The notes below the pieces were generated by a model, which saw only the letters and a list, made by a program, of their open reading frames with translations, made no database searches and was not told the origin of the DNA. A DNA stretch of 64,000 nt from Gigaspora margarita (Eukaryota; Glomeromycota; Glomeromycetes; Diversisporales; Gigasporaceae), in the NCBI GenBank assembly GCA_009809945.1, contig WTPW01000359.1, positions 72,450 to 136,449 on the forward strand, given 5' to 3'. Numbering within the stretch: the stretch's first letter is position 1; each line of letters opens with the position of its first letter. The translations under genes and the position numbers were made by a program. Positions 1 to 10,199 of the stretch are shown piece after piece.

Positions 1-1340
1 ACTTTACAAAAATACCAACTCTAACTTCTCTAGCACTTTGCAAGAAGTAGCGAATATAAGCAAATATGAAAAAAAGGAAATAATAACTAATTGCAAAGTG
101 AGGAAAATAAATATGTTTAGCTAGTATTTTTATAGAATTAAATGCGACTAAGTGTGAAAGTATTTAAAATATTATTTTTTTTGATATTTTTTTTTAGTTT
201 CGTTTTTTTAAGGTTTATTTTTTTTATTATTTTTTTTATTATTTTTTTTTTTAAACGGTCAATCCTGCCTTTATTATTAGGAAACGAATATATATTCTGG
301 GCTATTAAGCATTGCTAGTACTAAACCCTTCTTAACACAATAAAGACTCATCCGGTTACCGAAGTACCTAAAACTGATCTGCTGCAGTAAAGATTTTTCT
401 TCAATTTTTTGTCTTCTAATATATAGAAAACCCCAAATTATCACTAATAGCTCTTGCTAGCTTTGTCAAGATTGACCCTTTCCTTAATCTTCTTTACCTA
501 GCCTCTAGGATAAAGAACTAATAGATCTATACCCTCACGAACAACGGGAATTTATAGAAATAAAAGGTATAAAAAAAAAGGGATAATACTACTAAACCTA
601 AATGAATACCAAAAACAAGAACAAAATATAAAAGAGAAGAGATAAAAAAAACAAAGAAAGGGAACAAACATTGACAAGAAATATAAAACTATGTAAAAAT
701 TATATAATACTTTTCAATTTAGCTCTATTCTAAATTTAGTCCATATTATATATATACTAATATATCTTCGGGGTAGAGTTAACCCTGCAGGAATTTTCTG
801 GAAACTTCTCCAAATAGTCAATACCAATCCTTGTCCTACATGTGGGCAACGCGATTTCTCATGACTTCTGTTCCCAATTAGGAATTGGTAAACAATGCAG
901 ATCTTTTAGAGGGGGTAAGCTTGATTTCCCACTTTTTCTATGTGAAAATTATTCTCTAAAAAAAACTATAGTAAAGTGAGAATTTGATAGTGGGTGTTTG
1001 GTTCAAGTTCTTTAGATTTTCCAAGGAGTGTATTTGAAAATCAAAATACTGTTCTCCATTAAGCCACTGCAAAAAACTTCGTCGACGAAGAAAGTTCTTC
1101 ACCAAAATTCCACGTTTACTAAAGTGCCGTCTGCATTTTAAAATCACTCGTTCTTTTGCAGTTGCTTTTGGCTTGCATCTGAATATATAAAGGAGTCTCC
1201 ATTAGAATAGTTGACCTTTATAAAACTATTTTTTGCAGTGCTTCTTCATCTAACTCCAGTATTTGGATATTTCGTTTGTATGAAAATCTGGTACAAGTGA
1301 TCATCAGGAAGAGTTGTTGATTGTATGTATTTTTTTTTTT
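1..1340. other. AT-rich left edge with decayed dispersed repeat
   Basis: No host gene is recognisable. Roughly 280-760 resembles the sequence around 35205-36340: both share a ttacc-containing segment near a gatctgc motif, then a tataaaa/ggataa/aaacctaaatgaa-like stretch and an A-rich run, so this looks like a decayed member of a dispersed retroposon-like family. Bases 1-60 carry a TTGCAAGAAGTAG motif whose reverse complement recurs near the assembly gap at 55.7 kb. A weak minus-strand open stretch at 956-1147 was not accepted as a gene. Confidence 0.35.
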
Positions 1341-1449
1341 ATTATTTTTTTTTTATTATTATTTTTTGTAAAAAATGTATTATAATATATAATAAAATTA
1401 TATAATATTAATTAAAAATTTAAATATAATATATAAAAAAAAATATATA

Positions 1450-1830
1450 AAAAAAATATATAAAATTTTATAATAAATTGCAAAACCTTGTAAAAACTTG
1501 CAAAAATCTGTAAAAAGTTTAAAATTTGCAAAAAGCATGATTCTGTAAATTTGATTATTAATTAATCATAATATTTCATTAATTTATGCCAGTTTTTACC
1601 AGTTTTCAATATTTGTAATATTTTCGCTATATTTTGAATTCACTATGTTATAAATGTTCGTAATTATTACACCTGCATAATACTCTGTAGTTACTATAGT
1701 GTAAACTTAAGTAATTATTACCTCTATGTAATATTCTGAACTAATCATAGATATTTCATAAGTTTACACTAGTGTAAAAACTTATAGAGGGTTATGCATA
1801 TTTTTTTTTTGCTGATGTTAGTAAAAAAAT
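1450..1830. repeat. Dispersed repeat, inverted copy of 55115-55450
   Basis: The segment contains gtaataattac and gtaaactta motifs with Ctgtagttactatagt-like spacing and a tgcaaaaa run. The same motifs occur in reverse orientation at 55115-55450 (ggtgtaaacttatgaaa, gaggtaataattac, gcaagttttcgcaa). This indicates two copies of one dispersed element in opposite orientation. Boundaries are uncertain. Confidence 0.45.
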
Positions 1831-1924
1831 TATTTTTCTTTGAGTGATTGTGGTATTTCATTTATAATTGATTTATATAGTAATTTGTATCATGTTATAC
1901 TATAATTATATGCTAGTTGACTGG

Positions 1925-2110
1925 CGGATCATCAATTAATAATTACAATTGTAAGAGCTGTGTCATTAATTACTTGATTATTTTTTATTAGAGGCCTACT
2001 CCTCTTTTCCCCTCTTTAATATAAATTTGGTCAGGTTTCTATATATAATTTCAATATTTTTTACCTCCCTTCCCTCCTAAAAATCACCCGATTTTTGTTA
2101 CTCCCCTAAC
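1925..2110. repeat. Dispersed repeat, inverted copy at 42265-42440
   Basis: A block with ttattagaggcctactcctc, then a CCCCTCTTTAATATAAATTTGG-like stretch and caatattttttacc, is matched by the reverse complement of 42265-42440 (gaggaggggg, taaaaaatattgaaattata, agacctctaataaaaaatag). The two copies lie 40 kb apart in opposite orientation. No ORF or target duplication was found. Confidence 0.55.
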
Positions 2111-2135
2111 TATATTATATTAAATCTATTTCTTA

Positions 2136-2705
2136 CTATATATTCTAAAAATAAGCTACTTTTTTTAGGAGTTGTTTAAAGCAGTGCCCATCACATGATA
2201 TAGAGCCAATAGAATTGTTTATTTTGATTAATACAGATCAGCCCGAAAAGACAAAAATAAGGAATAACAGTTTAAACCCATTTTGATGCATTAATAAAAA
2301 ATGCTAAAAGAGAAATTTATTATAAAACATATCCTGATTCTAATTTTAAACTAACCCTTACCCTAACTTTAATCAAAAAATCAAAAACATATGACTAGAT
2401 ATGGTTTTAAACATTCCCCTTTTTGAGCAAAAAGTTAACAAAAAATATAAAAGTAGCTTATTTTTAAATTGTTGAATTTTTAGAAAAATTTAAAAATATA
2501 CTAATTAAATTTGTTCAAATGATACTAAATTTATAATATGGATATATTTTGATTTTCTGAACAGCTTTATTTAATAATACTTTTGAGGTTTATTTAGTAA
2601 AATTTTAACTTTATATATAGCAACTGCTAGCAAGTTTTTTAAGATTTTTTAAAAAATAAGGATGATAGCTTATTTTTGAAATAGCTTATTTTTAGGAATC
2701 TATAG
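2136..2705. mobile_element. TA-flanked MITE carrying a nested MITE
   Basis: The ends are inverted: CTATATATTCTAAAAATAAG on the left and the complement of CTATAGATTCCTAAAAATAA on the right, each flanked by TA, as expected for Tc1/mariner-type target duplication. The interior matches the 4796-5110 copy (shared tttatttaataatacttttgag and tttagtaaaatt). About 250 bases at 2168-2419 are absent from that copy, which marks a later nested insertion. It is non-autonomous, with no ORF. Confidence 0.72.
2168..2419. mobile_element. Nested small inverted-repeat element
   Basis: This segment interrupts the 2136-2705 MITE relative to its sister at 4796-5110. Its ends are imperfect inverted repeats (GGAGTTGTTTAAA against GGGGAATGTTTAAA). 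The interior includes ctaacccttaccctaac, a telomere-like run seen in several other elements of this window. The flanking cttttttta/cctttttga strings could be a degraded target duplication. Confidence 0.5.
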
Positions 2706-2714
2706 TAATTTGTA

Positions 2715-3008
2715 AACCAATACAGACAAATTTACCTGCATTTTTGCACTTTTTTAGTGCTGATTTACTTTTAAAACACCAAAATAATTAAATAAACCCT
2801 TGTACAATTATATTTAAAAATAAGAATTACTTCTTTAAAAATTAGTTTTTATATTATACAAGAAGAAAATTAAACTTATATATAAGCTAAAAATAGATCA
2901 TTTTAAAAAAAAGTTTTTTAAAAAATTTTATTACAATTTCTTTGTAATTTTATTTAGTTTTAGTTTTATAGTTTTTAAAACAATATTATAGTTTATATAA
3001 AGTAGTAT
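2715..3008. mobile_element. Truncated copy of the 654-base TA element
   Basis: The sequence from acagacaaatttacctgcat through tgcttgatttactttt-like and caaaataattaaataaa blocks to ttatagtttatataaag follows the first half of the twin elements at 35266-35919 and 37006-37659, with more divergence. The right half and right terminal repeat are missing. It abuts the right end of the 2136-2705 MITE. Confidence 0.6.
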
Positions 3009-3895
3009 TCCGCATAGATTGAATTAGACGAATATTTTGAAAAATCTGTACCTGATTCAAAAAACTGGATCAAGTCCAAGTTCAAAACCAGATCTGAGTA
3101 AAAAGACTGAGTCTGATCTAGGATTTAATAAATAAAAAAACTTCTAATTGGCCAATAAGCAAGAACACCAATTAGTCAAAATTGACATGTGATTGAATTA
3201 TTAATAATTATATAATTGATCTTCTAAATTATTAATAATTATATAATCATAATTATGATTGAATTATTAACTAATAATGCTTAATATATAGCGCAGCTAA
3301 TTTTTTTTTATTATTTATTAAAACTCAAAGATCTTATTACTAATCATACACATACTATAATATAAATTGTCAAATACTATCTCATTAATTAATAATCAAT
3401 TTCAAAAGCAAATTTGACTACAATTAGCACAACTTTATTATTAAACTGACTATTAAATTTATCTAATTATTTCTTGTATGATAATTCCAAAGCATAAATA
3501 TTTTTATATAAGCCTTATATCTGATAAAATTTTATAAATACTATCTTCCAATACTATTCAATTGCATTATGATAGTTGTGCTATTGTCTTTTTACAAGAA
3601 AGTAAAATTAAAACTAATTTCAATATAATATCATCCTATATATTCTCTTTAAGAATATTTTGATAAGGTTTAATTCTTATTCTTTCTAGATTTACTGTAA
3701 ATATAAAATTATATTGATTATGAGAATTATTAAACAAATTTTTTTTTGTTAATTAACTACAAATAAAATAAAACAATACAAATAATGCATTAATAAAAAA
3801 ACAGGTTTGCTAAAAAATAACCCTCATGAACATTGTTTTGTCAAAATACTTTTTCAAAAAATAATTAATAATATTTAGAATAACATAAAGTTATA
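3009..3895. other. AT-rich spacer without recognisable gene
   Basis: The stretch is dominated by A/T runs with a few local inverted repeats (ttattaataattatataat near 3200-3260). I see no ORF, no terminal repeat pair and no RNA gene. It borders the hAT transposase relic. Confidence 0.4.
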
Positions 3896-3899
3896 TACA

Positions 3900-4620
3900 T
3901 ATGATTTATCCAATTCTCTCTACCACAATCTCAAACACATTGCCATTTGTACCATTTTGTCATTCAATTGATTTTGCTTTATAGTTATCATGTTACTACT
4001 AATACTAAATGCTTTTTCACTTGGAACACTAGTTGCTAGTATTGCAAGACAATCTCTAGCAAATTTTAAAAGATTTGGGTAACTAACTTTATTTATTTGC
4101 TACCAATCTAGAATACCTATATTTGAATTAACAAGTGGTGAAGAAGTATATAAATCAAGCTCACTCTAATGTTTAACATATGTTCTTTTATAAATTTATA
4201 AGATTATATTCGATGTTAATAATTGAGTTTGTTAAGTATTGACCAGAAACAGAAGTATACTGATTTTCATATTTATTTTTAACACTATAAAAATATATAT
4301 ATTGTATAAATTAATATATAAAGTAAGTCAGTAGAAAAGAGTCAAGTTTATTTAATAAATTTGTCCCTTTTCTACTAACTTGGCTCTATATTATATCTGT
4401 TATACAATTTACATTTTATATTACAAACTAACCTATCTTTGATTTGAGCAATAAGTTGAGAAGACCATCCAAATTCTTCAAAATACTGTAATTTAAGCTG
4501 TGGGTCTAATAATATCAATAAAATATGCTATACATTGGTTTTTGACAATATTCTAAAAGCTTAGTAGTTGCAGCTTATATTTTTGTATAAGCCATTGTGG
4601 TATATTATATTTTGTTAAGT
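3900..4620 (-). pseudogene. Relic of a hAT-family transposase (C-terminal part)
   Basis: Read on the minus strand, 4170-3900 gives ELDLYTSSPLVNSNIGILDW, a stop, then a YPNLLKFARDCLAILATS and VPSEKAFS block, and KMVQMAMCLRLW. This is the classical hAT C-terminal dimerisation region (LDWW..YP.L...A.D.LAIPATSVPSER.FS). Upstream, 4560-4385 reads ILLILLDPQLKLQYFEEFGW, the typical hAT LDP..K..YF segment. In-frame stops occur where tryptophans are expected (LDW-stop, LW-stop), and the intervening part is eroded, so the copy is dead. No N-terminal zinc-finger (BED) part was seen. It may be the relic of the type of source that once mobilised the hAT-like elements at 5530-6320 and 62901-63166. Confidence 0.82.
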
Positions 4621-4795
4621 TTCTTTGAGTGTTTTAAGCAATATATGATAAAGAAAAATGACTATTAACAATGTTGAATATTTATATAAAAACATAATAG
4701 TCATTGCTATGCCCAATTGATATATACAAATTTAGCTTTTATTTTTTTTAAATAAAAAATTTATAAATTATTACATATTTTAAAGTGATTTACTA

Positions 4796-5110
4796 CTATA
4801 TATTCCTGAAAATAAGCAACCTTTTTTGGGCAAAAAATTACATGAAAAACAGGGTATAGCTTATTTTCGAATTGTTAAATTTTTTGAAAAATTAAAAAAC
4901 ATACTAATAAAAAGTTGTCTAAATGCTATCCAATTTTATTATAAGTGTATTTTGATGCTCTAAACAAGTTTATTTAATGGCACTTTTGAGATTTATTTAG
5001 TAAAATTAAAACTTTTATATGTAATAACTGCTAATGGTTTTTTTGAAATTTTTGAAAAAAATCAGGGGGTTGCTTATTTTAGAGTGTTGCTTATTTTCAG
5101 GAATATATAG
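4796..5110. mobile_element. 315-base TA-flanked MITE
   Basis: The terminal inverted repeats CTATATATTCCTGAAAATAA and its complement are essentially perfect, and TA lies on both sides. The motif aataagcaac is echoed subterminally (gttgcttattttagagtgttgc on the right). The same family occurs at 2136-2705, and fragments of its end motif recur at 43733-43810. There is no coding capacity. Confidence 0.8.
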
Positions 5111-5521
5111 TAACCATCTTTGAATAGTTTCAAAACTTTAACTAAAAGTTTAATTATCATCATTAAGAATATATTACCACAAATCCCATCTCAGCTAAAG
5201 TAACAATATCCAATACCATTTGTACCATATAAGTTCATATAAAAGACCCGGGTTTGTTATATTCTACCAATTTTTAAACCATATAGTAGACCCGGGTCTA
5301 GTACATGCTGAGAGCTTATATCATGAAATAAAAAATTTAAAGTATATATGTTATGTGTCACTTCACAATTTATGTCAATTTTAAATTGATACATGTCGAT
5401 TTAACATTGCAATTTGACATATGTCAAATAACAATTGGTATTTCCACCCCGGATCTGTCCTTCCGATCTAGTTATATGTAATGTAATACAAACAGAGATC
5501 ACATGAATTTTGGATTCTTGC
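5111..5521. other. Spacer with two agacccgggt motifs
   Basis: This has no ORF. The block at 5220-5310 contains accatata...agacccgggt twice, a short local repeat, and at 5330-5450 several tgtcaattt-type repeats. It lies between a MITE and a hAT-like element. Confidence 0.35.
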
Positions 5522-5529
5522 ACCTTGAC

Positions 5530-6320
5530 CAGGGACCCTAGAAAATTTCAAAAAGATTAGAAAACATTTTTTCACAATTTTTATTGGATATCGCAATTTA
5601 AAACAATATTTCGCCTTTCTTATGCTGTACGACAAAATTCACAAATTTGATTGGTTACCAATTTCTCTACACCAATCACATTTGCATATTTGTTCGTGTA
5701 ACTTCACGTGCACAGAAAATTTTTGGTCAAAAATTATTCCCGATAAATTGGCAATAGAATGTATTCTTGTTACAAAAGATATATTTAGTATCTAATTTCT
5801 TAATATTCTAGCAGACAATAAACAAAATCTGAATTAGACTTTTATAAATGCTAAATAATGTTTAATCAAAATTAAATAAAATTTTTAATATTAATAAAAA
5901 CATTTTTTGCCGTTTTTAAAAACAATTTTCTAGTGTCCCTATATTTAAGGTTGGCAAGAACATATTTGGATTTTAGGATTTCTCAGATAACTGCTCTGAA
6001 AATTGTTGCTTTATATTAATCACATCCGAAAGTCAAAAAAATTAAATTTTAGTTAATACTATAATTATGAAATGTAGGGCATTCTAATTCTTTTATTTGT
6101 TTTATATGCTTCTGTAAATTGTTCAATTTTTTTAGGAGCCCAAAATTTTTAGAACGTTCGAAAATCAATTTTACCTATATTGGTTGTATGAAGTTTTTCT
6201 AATTATAATATCAAAATTAAATAAAATTTTGATTTAAATTTTATTCGCAATAAAAAATAATTTTCACTGTTACCCAAAACAATTTTTACGTAATTTTATC
6301 GAAATTTTTCAGGGTCCCTG
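5530..6320. mobile_element. Non-autonomous hAT-like element with 8-base target duplication
   Basis: The element starts CAGGGACCCT and ends AGGGTCCCTG, and similarity continues inward (GAAAATTTC against GAAAAATTTCG). It is flanked on both sides by the identical octamer ACCTTGAC (5522-5529 and 6321-6328). An 8-base duplication and CAGGG-type ends are diagnostic of hAT transposons. The 791-base interior is AT-rich without a transposase ORF. The perfect duplication suggests a fairly recent insertion. Confidence 0.88.
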
Positions 6321-6450
6321 ACCTTGACCAATGAACGAAACCCGGATCACGTGATCTGTGCAACAATAATACCACTATAATACCCAATCAAAATTTGAAC
6401 CCGAAGTAGGTTCAAATTAAACTACAAAATACGTTATCCACGACCAACAA

Positions 6451-6782
6451 TAGTCGCTACATAGTAAAGTCCAAATTCTACTATGTAAATCGATTATCAT
6501 CGCTTAAGTAAACTTATTTGGAAGATCAAAATACACGTACAGTAAAATTTTTAGCAATATTGGAGAACATTTTATTATTTGACTTTTAACTTTTACGTTC
6601 GACGAAAAAATTAAAATTTATATATTCGACGAATGTAAAAATTAAAAGCTAAATAATAAAAAGTTCTCCGATTTGTATAAAAATTTGGTAGAATATGTAT
6701 TTTGATCTACTGAACATATTTACTTAAGCGCTTATAGTCAATTTGCATAGTAAAATTTAGACTTTACTATGTAGTGACTACT
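6451..6782. mobile_element. 332-base foldback element
   Basis: Both arms carry TAGTCGCTACATAGTAAAGT-like ends followed by cgcttaagtaaa, gatcaaaataca and ttaaaagc...aataat blocks in inverted order, so nearly the whole element folds back on itself. Partial single-arm copies occur at 43825-44030 and 59400-59565. It has no ORF. Confidence 0.72.
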
Positions 6783-6799
6783 TGTGATCGCTAAAAACC

Positions 6800-6965
6800 T
6801 CTTTCTATTGAACCAGAAATTGGACCAAGTTCTGGTTAAAATGAACTCAAAGTGGTTCAATTTGAACCAAGTCCTAGTTCAAACAACCTGAAGTTGTTCA
6901 ATTTGAACAACTTCGGGTTTATTTGAGCCAGGACTTGATTCAAATTGAGCATGCACGACAACACC
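6800..6965. repeat. Inverted repeat of ttgaac/agttcaa blocks
   Basis: The sequence alternates gaaccaagt and acttggttc-type segments, for example aacctgaagttgttcaat against ttgaacaacttcgggtt and aagtcctagttcaa against ttgagccaggactt. It would form a strong hairpin. Its inner half overlaps the 3' end of the membrane-protein ORF that follows on the minus strand. Confidence 0.55.
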
Positions 6966-7259
6966 CACTAGGAGTACTAGAAGTAGATGCAGGAATGGAA
7001 ATCCCTTTAAGACAACACATATCAGAAGTAGCCAAATTATGACATCCCTTCTCAGGATTTGACGAACCAATTCTAGCAGGAATGAAAAAACCATTTTGGT
7101 AATATCTTTCAGGCATTCAGGAATTAAATTTATTATTTTAAATAAATAAGAGCAGATTATAATTAAAATAGCGAAGGTAAATAATAATAATAATACTAAA
7201 ATGATGGCGATACATATGTAATCAGAAGTAGAAAGTGTCTCCAAGTTAATAAATGCCAT
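6879..7259 (-). CDS. Hypothetical small membrane protein
   Basis: The 126-residue reading frame starts MAFINLETL with an aacaatATGG start context. Residues about 14-45 (a long ILVLLLLF/ILIIICSYLF run) form one or two membrane spans. Residues about 75-103 (VIIWLLLICVVLKGF, then LHLLLVLLVGVVV) form another hydrophobic pair, separated by the polar LVRQILRRD loop. The C-terminal tail (PEVVQIEQLQVV) is encoded inside the inverted repeat at 6800-6965, so the 3' end may have been captured from a repeat. I do not recognise the family. Length and low complexity mean it could be a chance ORF in AT-rich DNA. Confidence 0.35.
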   Translation of the reverse strand: MAFINLETLSTSDYICIAIILVLLLLFTFAILIIICSYLFKIINLIPECLKDITKMVFSFLLELVRQILRRDVIIWLLLICVVLKGFPFLHLLLVLLVGVVVHAQFESSPGSNKPEVVQIEQLQVV

Positions 7260-7394
7260 ATTGTTCGAAAATTAAAGAATAAATATTTTTATTTTTTGTT
7301 ATGAATAAAAATTTTTATTTTTTATTATTTAAAAAATTGTAAATGTTTATAAAAAATCTAAGCAAATTGCCCGAATTACAGTTTAAGAAATAAG

Positions 7395-7790
7395 TAATGA
7401 ATAAAAATATCATATTATGCCCCAATTGAATGAAGAATTGAGTAACATAAAAAGCATTAAAATAAAGATGAAACTGCATAACATTCTCCGTAAACATAAA
7501 TTATTTTGGTCTTGAAGGAATACCTATAATGCTAATGGTATCTCAAGTGATCCTGCTAACTTCTTAATGCTTTCTAGTTTTTATGAATAAATGCCTCAAT
7601 TGGATAACACTAATTATTCGTAAAGGATGAAACATTGCGTAACATTAAAAAGCATTAAAATTATGAAGATGAACATTATCGTGTATAAACATAATTTTTT
7701 TTGGTTTTGAAGGAATGCCTATAATGCTAATGGTATCTCAAGTGGTCCTGCTAACTTCTCCATGCTTTCTAGTTTTTATTAAAGAAATTA
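7395..7790. repeat. Tandem duplication, about 190-base unit, two copies
   Basis: Copy A (about 7395-7583) and copy B (about 7586-7780) share, in order, a CCTCAATTG/CCCAATTGAATG block, gtaacatxaaaagcattaaaa, catxtgtaaacataa, tttggtyttgaaggaatgcc and a tatctcaagtggtcctgcta-like block ending ctttctagtttttat. On the minus strand each copy reads KLESxxKLAGxLEIPLAL near its right end, so the unit may contain a duplicated exon-like fragment. No intact gene is assembled from it. Confidence 0.62.
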
Positions 7791-7799
7791 AAATAGTAT

Positions 7800-8940
7800 A
7801 CGCGAAAAAAAAAAGTAGGTTTAAAAGTCTTACAACGTAATAAAAGATTTTCAAACATCTCCAATCATTTCTTTTCTTCTGTCTCGAACGGATTTATTGT
7901 TTGATTGGTTACGCGTTACGAACTCGAGAAGTAATTTCATGGTATAATAAACAAAAATAAGAGTTATAGCAAATAATAAAAAATTTAAAAAAGGTAATGT
8001 GTTAAGATTCATACCATCTTTTAAAAAATTGGGAGGCCGAAAAAGTCGCCTTTATATAGAGTTTTCATCCCGACGCAGAACATGTGGCGGAGTTCAATTA
8101 ACGTATTACAAATATTTAAAACTCATATTTCATCAGTATATGTCGATCTTTTTCAATAATAGTAAAATTGTCCACTTTGTTTTACATCATAAAAAAAGGG
8201 GGTAAGTAAAGTAGTACTGTACGGTATGCATTCGTTTTAGTCCTATTATTCAAAAATCCCGTACAAGAAACAGAATTTTTTTTTAAAATCTAACCTTAAA
8301 TAAACTAATTTTAAAGTTTTTTAAAAAGCGTGGATCTTAATGATATACTGTATTATTACACGGATAGTTTTTCTAAAAAATTTATTTATCTTTGTAAAAA
8401 AACGTTTACATATAATATAGATTTATTCTTTTTTTAAGAAAAACTCATCATATAAATATCGGTTTAAAAAATAAATCTAATCTTTGTTAAAAACCTGCAA
8501 CTAAAAAGTTTAAAAATAAAGATATTATAAAGCGTGCTAAACTTTTTAAAAACAGTAAATTTTATTCGTGAACCATGCAATCAAGTTATTTATTAAACCT
8601 ATGTTGGCTGTTCTTTATAGAAAAGTTATAATATTTATTATATGACATTTTTTTAATAGTTTATTGTTATTAGCAATTTTAAAAAGCTTGCCGGTAATGG
8701 TCATCTGCACGTGATATCAGTATCAAAAAAGTATATAAATTTTGGGTACATCTAGGAGTATCAAAAAAGTAAGTGCAGGAGTCTCAAAAACGTAAGTTTT
8801 GCATCACATACTGTCGTAAAAACAGATAGTCCTCCGGACAATTATAAAGCAATGTTTGTATTATGCAAAGTAAAACTATATGCTAATCTAATACATATTT
8901 AGTATTAAAAAAAAACAAAACATGCGGTTTTGCAACTTGA
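7800..8940. other. Gene-poor spacer with short open stretches
   Basis: A minus-strand open stretch of 29 codons (MKLLLEFVTRNQ...) lies at about 7850-7942 and a plus-strand one of 68 codons at 7999-8205. Neither has recognisable features. Between 8700 and 8820, a gtatcaaaaaagtaagtgcag-like sequence repeats as a short direct repeat (atcaaaaaagta, tcaaaaaagtaag, tctcaaaaacgtaag). Confidence 0.3.
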
Positions 8941-8943
8941 TGG

Positions 8944-9240
8944 CTAAAGTAAACCCAAGTTCATTTTTAATTGCCGGTTTTGCGGTTCAATGGCTTCCAC
9001 CTCTGCAGCTTCTTTTCTGAGTTTCATTTGGCGCTCCAACAAGGCCATTTTTCTTTCTTCTAACTCAATGTTTTCGATTTGGATTTCATTACTCTTATCA
9101 TACGAATTATTAATAGAATTTATTTCTGCTACAATTTATTATTAGCTAATGAATTAGTGTCATGGTGTGGTCTTTTTCTTGTAGTATTAATAGGAGATAA
9201 CTTTCTTTTAGTTGGTCTTTTTCAGGTATTTCGCAGATCA
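8944..9240 (-). pseudogene. 3' fragment of a coiled-coil, probably Myb/SANT-type lineage gene
   Basis: On the minus strand, 9132-8944 encodes a highly charged heptad-rich tail containing IQIENIELEERKMALLERQM and KLRKEAAEVEAI before a TAG stop. Just upstream (9236-9145), another frame reads KRPTKRKLSPINTTRKRP, a basic linker. The two lie in different frames and the N-terminal part is replaced by a MITE at 9261, so this is a broken remnant. A basic linker followed by a charged coiled coil is typical of trihelix/SANT-like DNA-binding proteins expanded in Rhizophagus. That family assignment is inference from memory. Confidence 0.5.
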
Positions 9241-9260
9241 GTATGGTATAGGTGAGCAAA

Positions 9261-9369
9261 TCCGTATTGTCGCGAAATAGGCGTTATTTAGAATAATGAC
9301 CCGAATTAAGCTTAATTTAGGCTGAAAATCGTAATTTCACCCCTGCGCGTTATTTCGCGACAATACGGG
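9261..9369. mobile_element. Short MITE, about 109 bases
   Basis: The ends are CCGTATTGTCGCGAAATA and the complement of TATTTCGCGACAATACGG, an 18-base inverted repeat that is GC-richer than its surroundings. The core (ttaagcttaatttaggctg) has no ORF. It sits directly at the broken 5' side of the coiled-coil gene remnant. Confidence 0.65.
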
Positions 9370-9499
9370 TAAATCATATTTAAAGCAACAAGTAACGGAC
9401 TGATAAAAAAAAAACGCCTCGAAAAATCATAATCAGAATACTCTGACATGATGCTTCGTTCAGATAAAAAAATTTTAATGAAATAAAACATACATTTAG

Positions 9500-10030
9500 A
9501 AAATTAATTAAAGAACGTAAAGCTTTCTTATCACAGCAGTTGTATAGAAAGGAAATCTCCCAAAAACAGTTATGAATCGGAAAACTCTAATCTTAAAGCA
9601 TTGGAAACTCAAGCCAACTCTAATTTTAAAGAATTGGAAACTCAAATTGAATCTCTAATTATCAAAGCTGCACGATTAGAAAATGAAAACAGTAAGCTCA
9701 AAGAAGAAAACTTAACGTTAAAACGCAATGTCAACACATATCAAGAAGCTGTAGAAGATAATAAAACGGAACTAAAAAATATTATAATGCTATTGAAAAA
9801 ACTTATTCTGTATTGCAAAATTTGGTTGATTCTAATGAAATAGGTAAAAAAAAAAAAATAATAATAAATTTGCACAATTCGAAATTTACATTGTAACTTT
9901 CCTAATACCAAATTCATTACCAGATATGAGGCAAGTATCAGAAGGATGCAATGAAATTAGAGAAATTTGTGAGGGAGATAAAGTTGTTGCAAGTGGCTCT
10001 AGTGATCACACTCAAATAATAATAATGATA
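9500..10030 (+). pseudogene. Broken coiled-coil gene fragment
   Basis: The frame through 9543-9780 reads NSYESENSNLKALETQA, then NFKELETQIESLIIKAARLE and NENSKLKEENLTLKRNV, a classic coiled coil with a 12-residue internal repeat (LETQ...NSNFKELETQ). After about 9780 the coding signal continues in another frame (NAIEKTYSVLQNLVDSNEI) and ends at a GT at 9843, suggesting a one-base indel near the A run at 9772. A further coding-like piece (VSEGCNEIREICEGDKVVA) lies at about 9935-9990. The function is unknown. It resembles coiled-coil parts of expanded fungal families and is probably not functional. Confidence 0.5.
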
Positions 10031-10199
10031 TAGGTAAAATTGGTTTATTTTAAAGTATGCAAGTAAATTTGTAATACTGTTATAAGTAACGGAATTCTCT
10101 AAACTAATAGTATTAAATTCGTTTGAAAACACTTTAGATGCTTCTGTGCCAAAAATAGTTGAAGTAGTTGAAGAAATGATAGATAACAAAGTTTTCCAT

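Noticed and set aside
956-1147. 63-codon minus-strand open frame near the left edge
   Set aside because: No domain, stops on all sides in AT-rich DNA, and the neighbouring sequence looks repeat-derived. A Ser/Asp-rich stretch just upstream is suggestive of old coding DNA but not enough.
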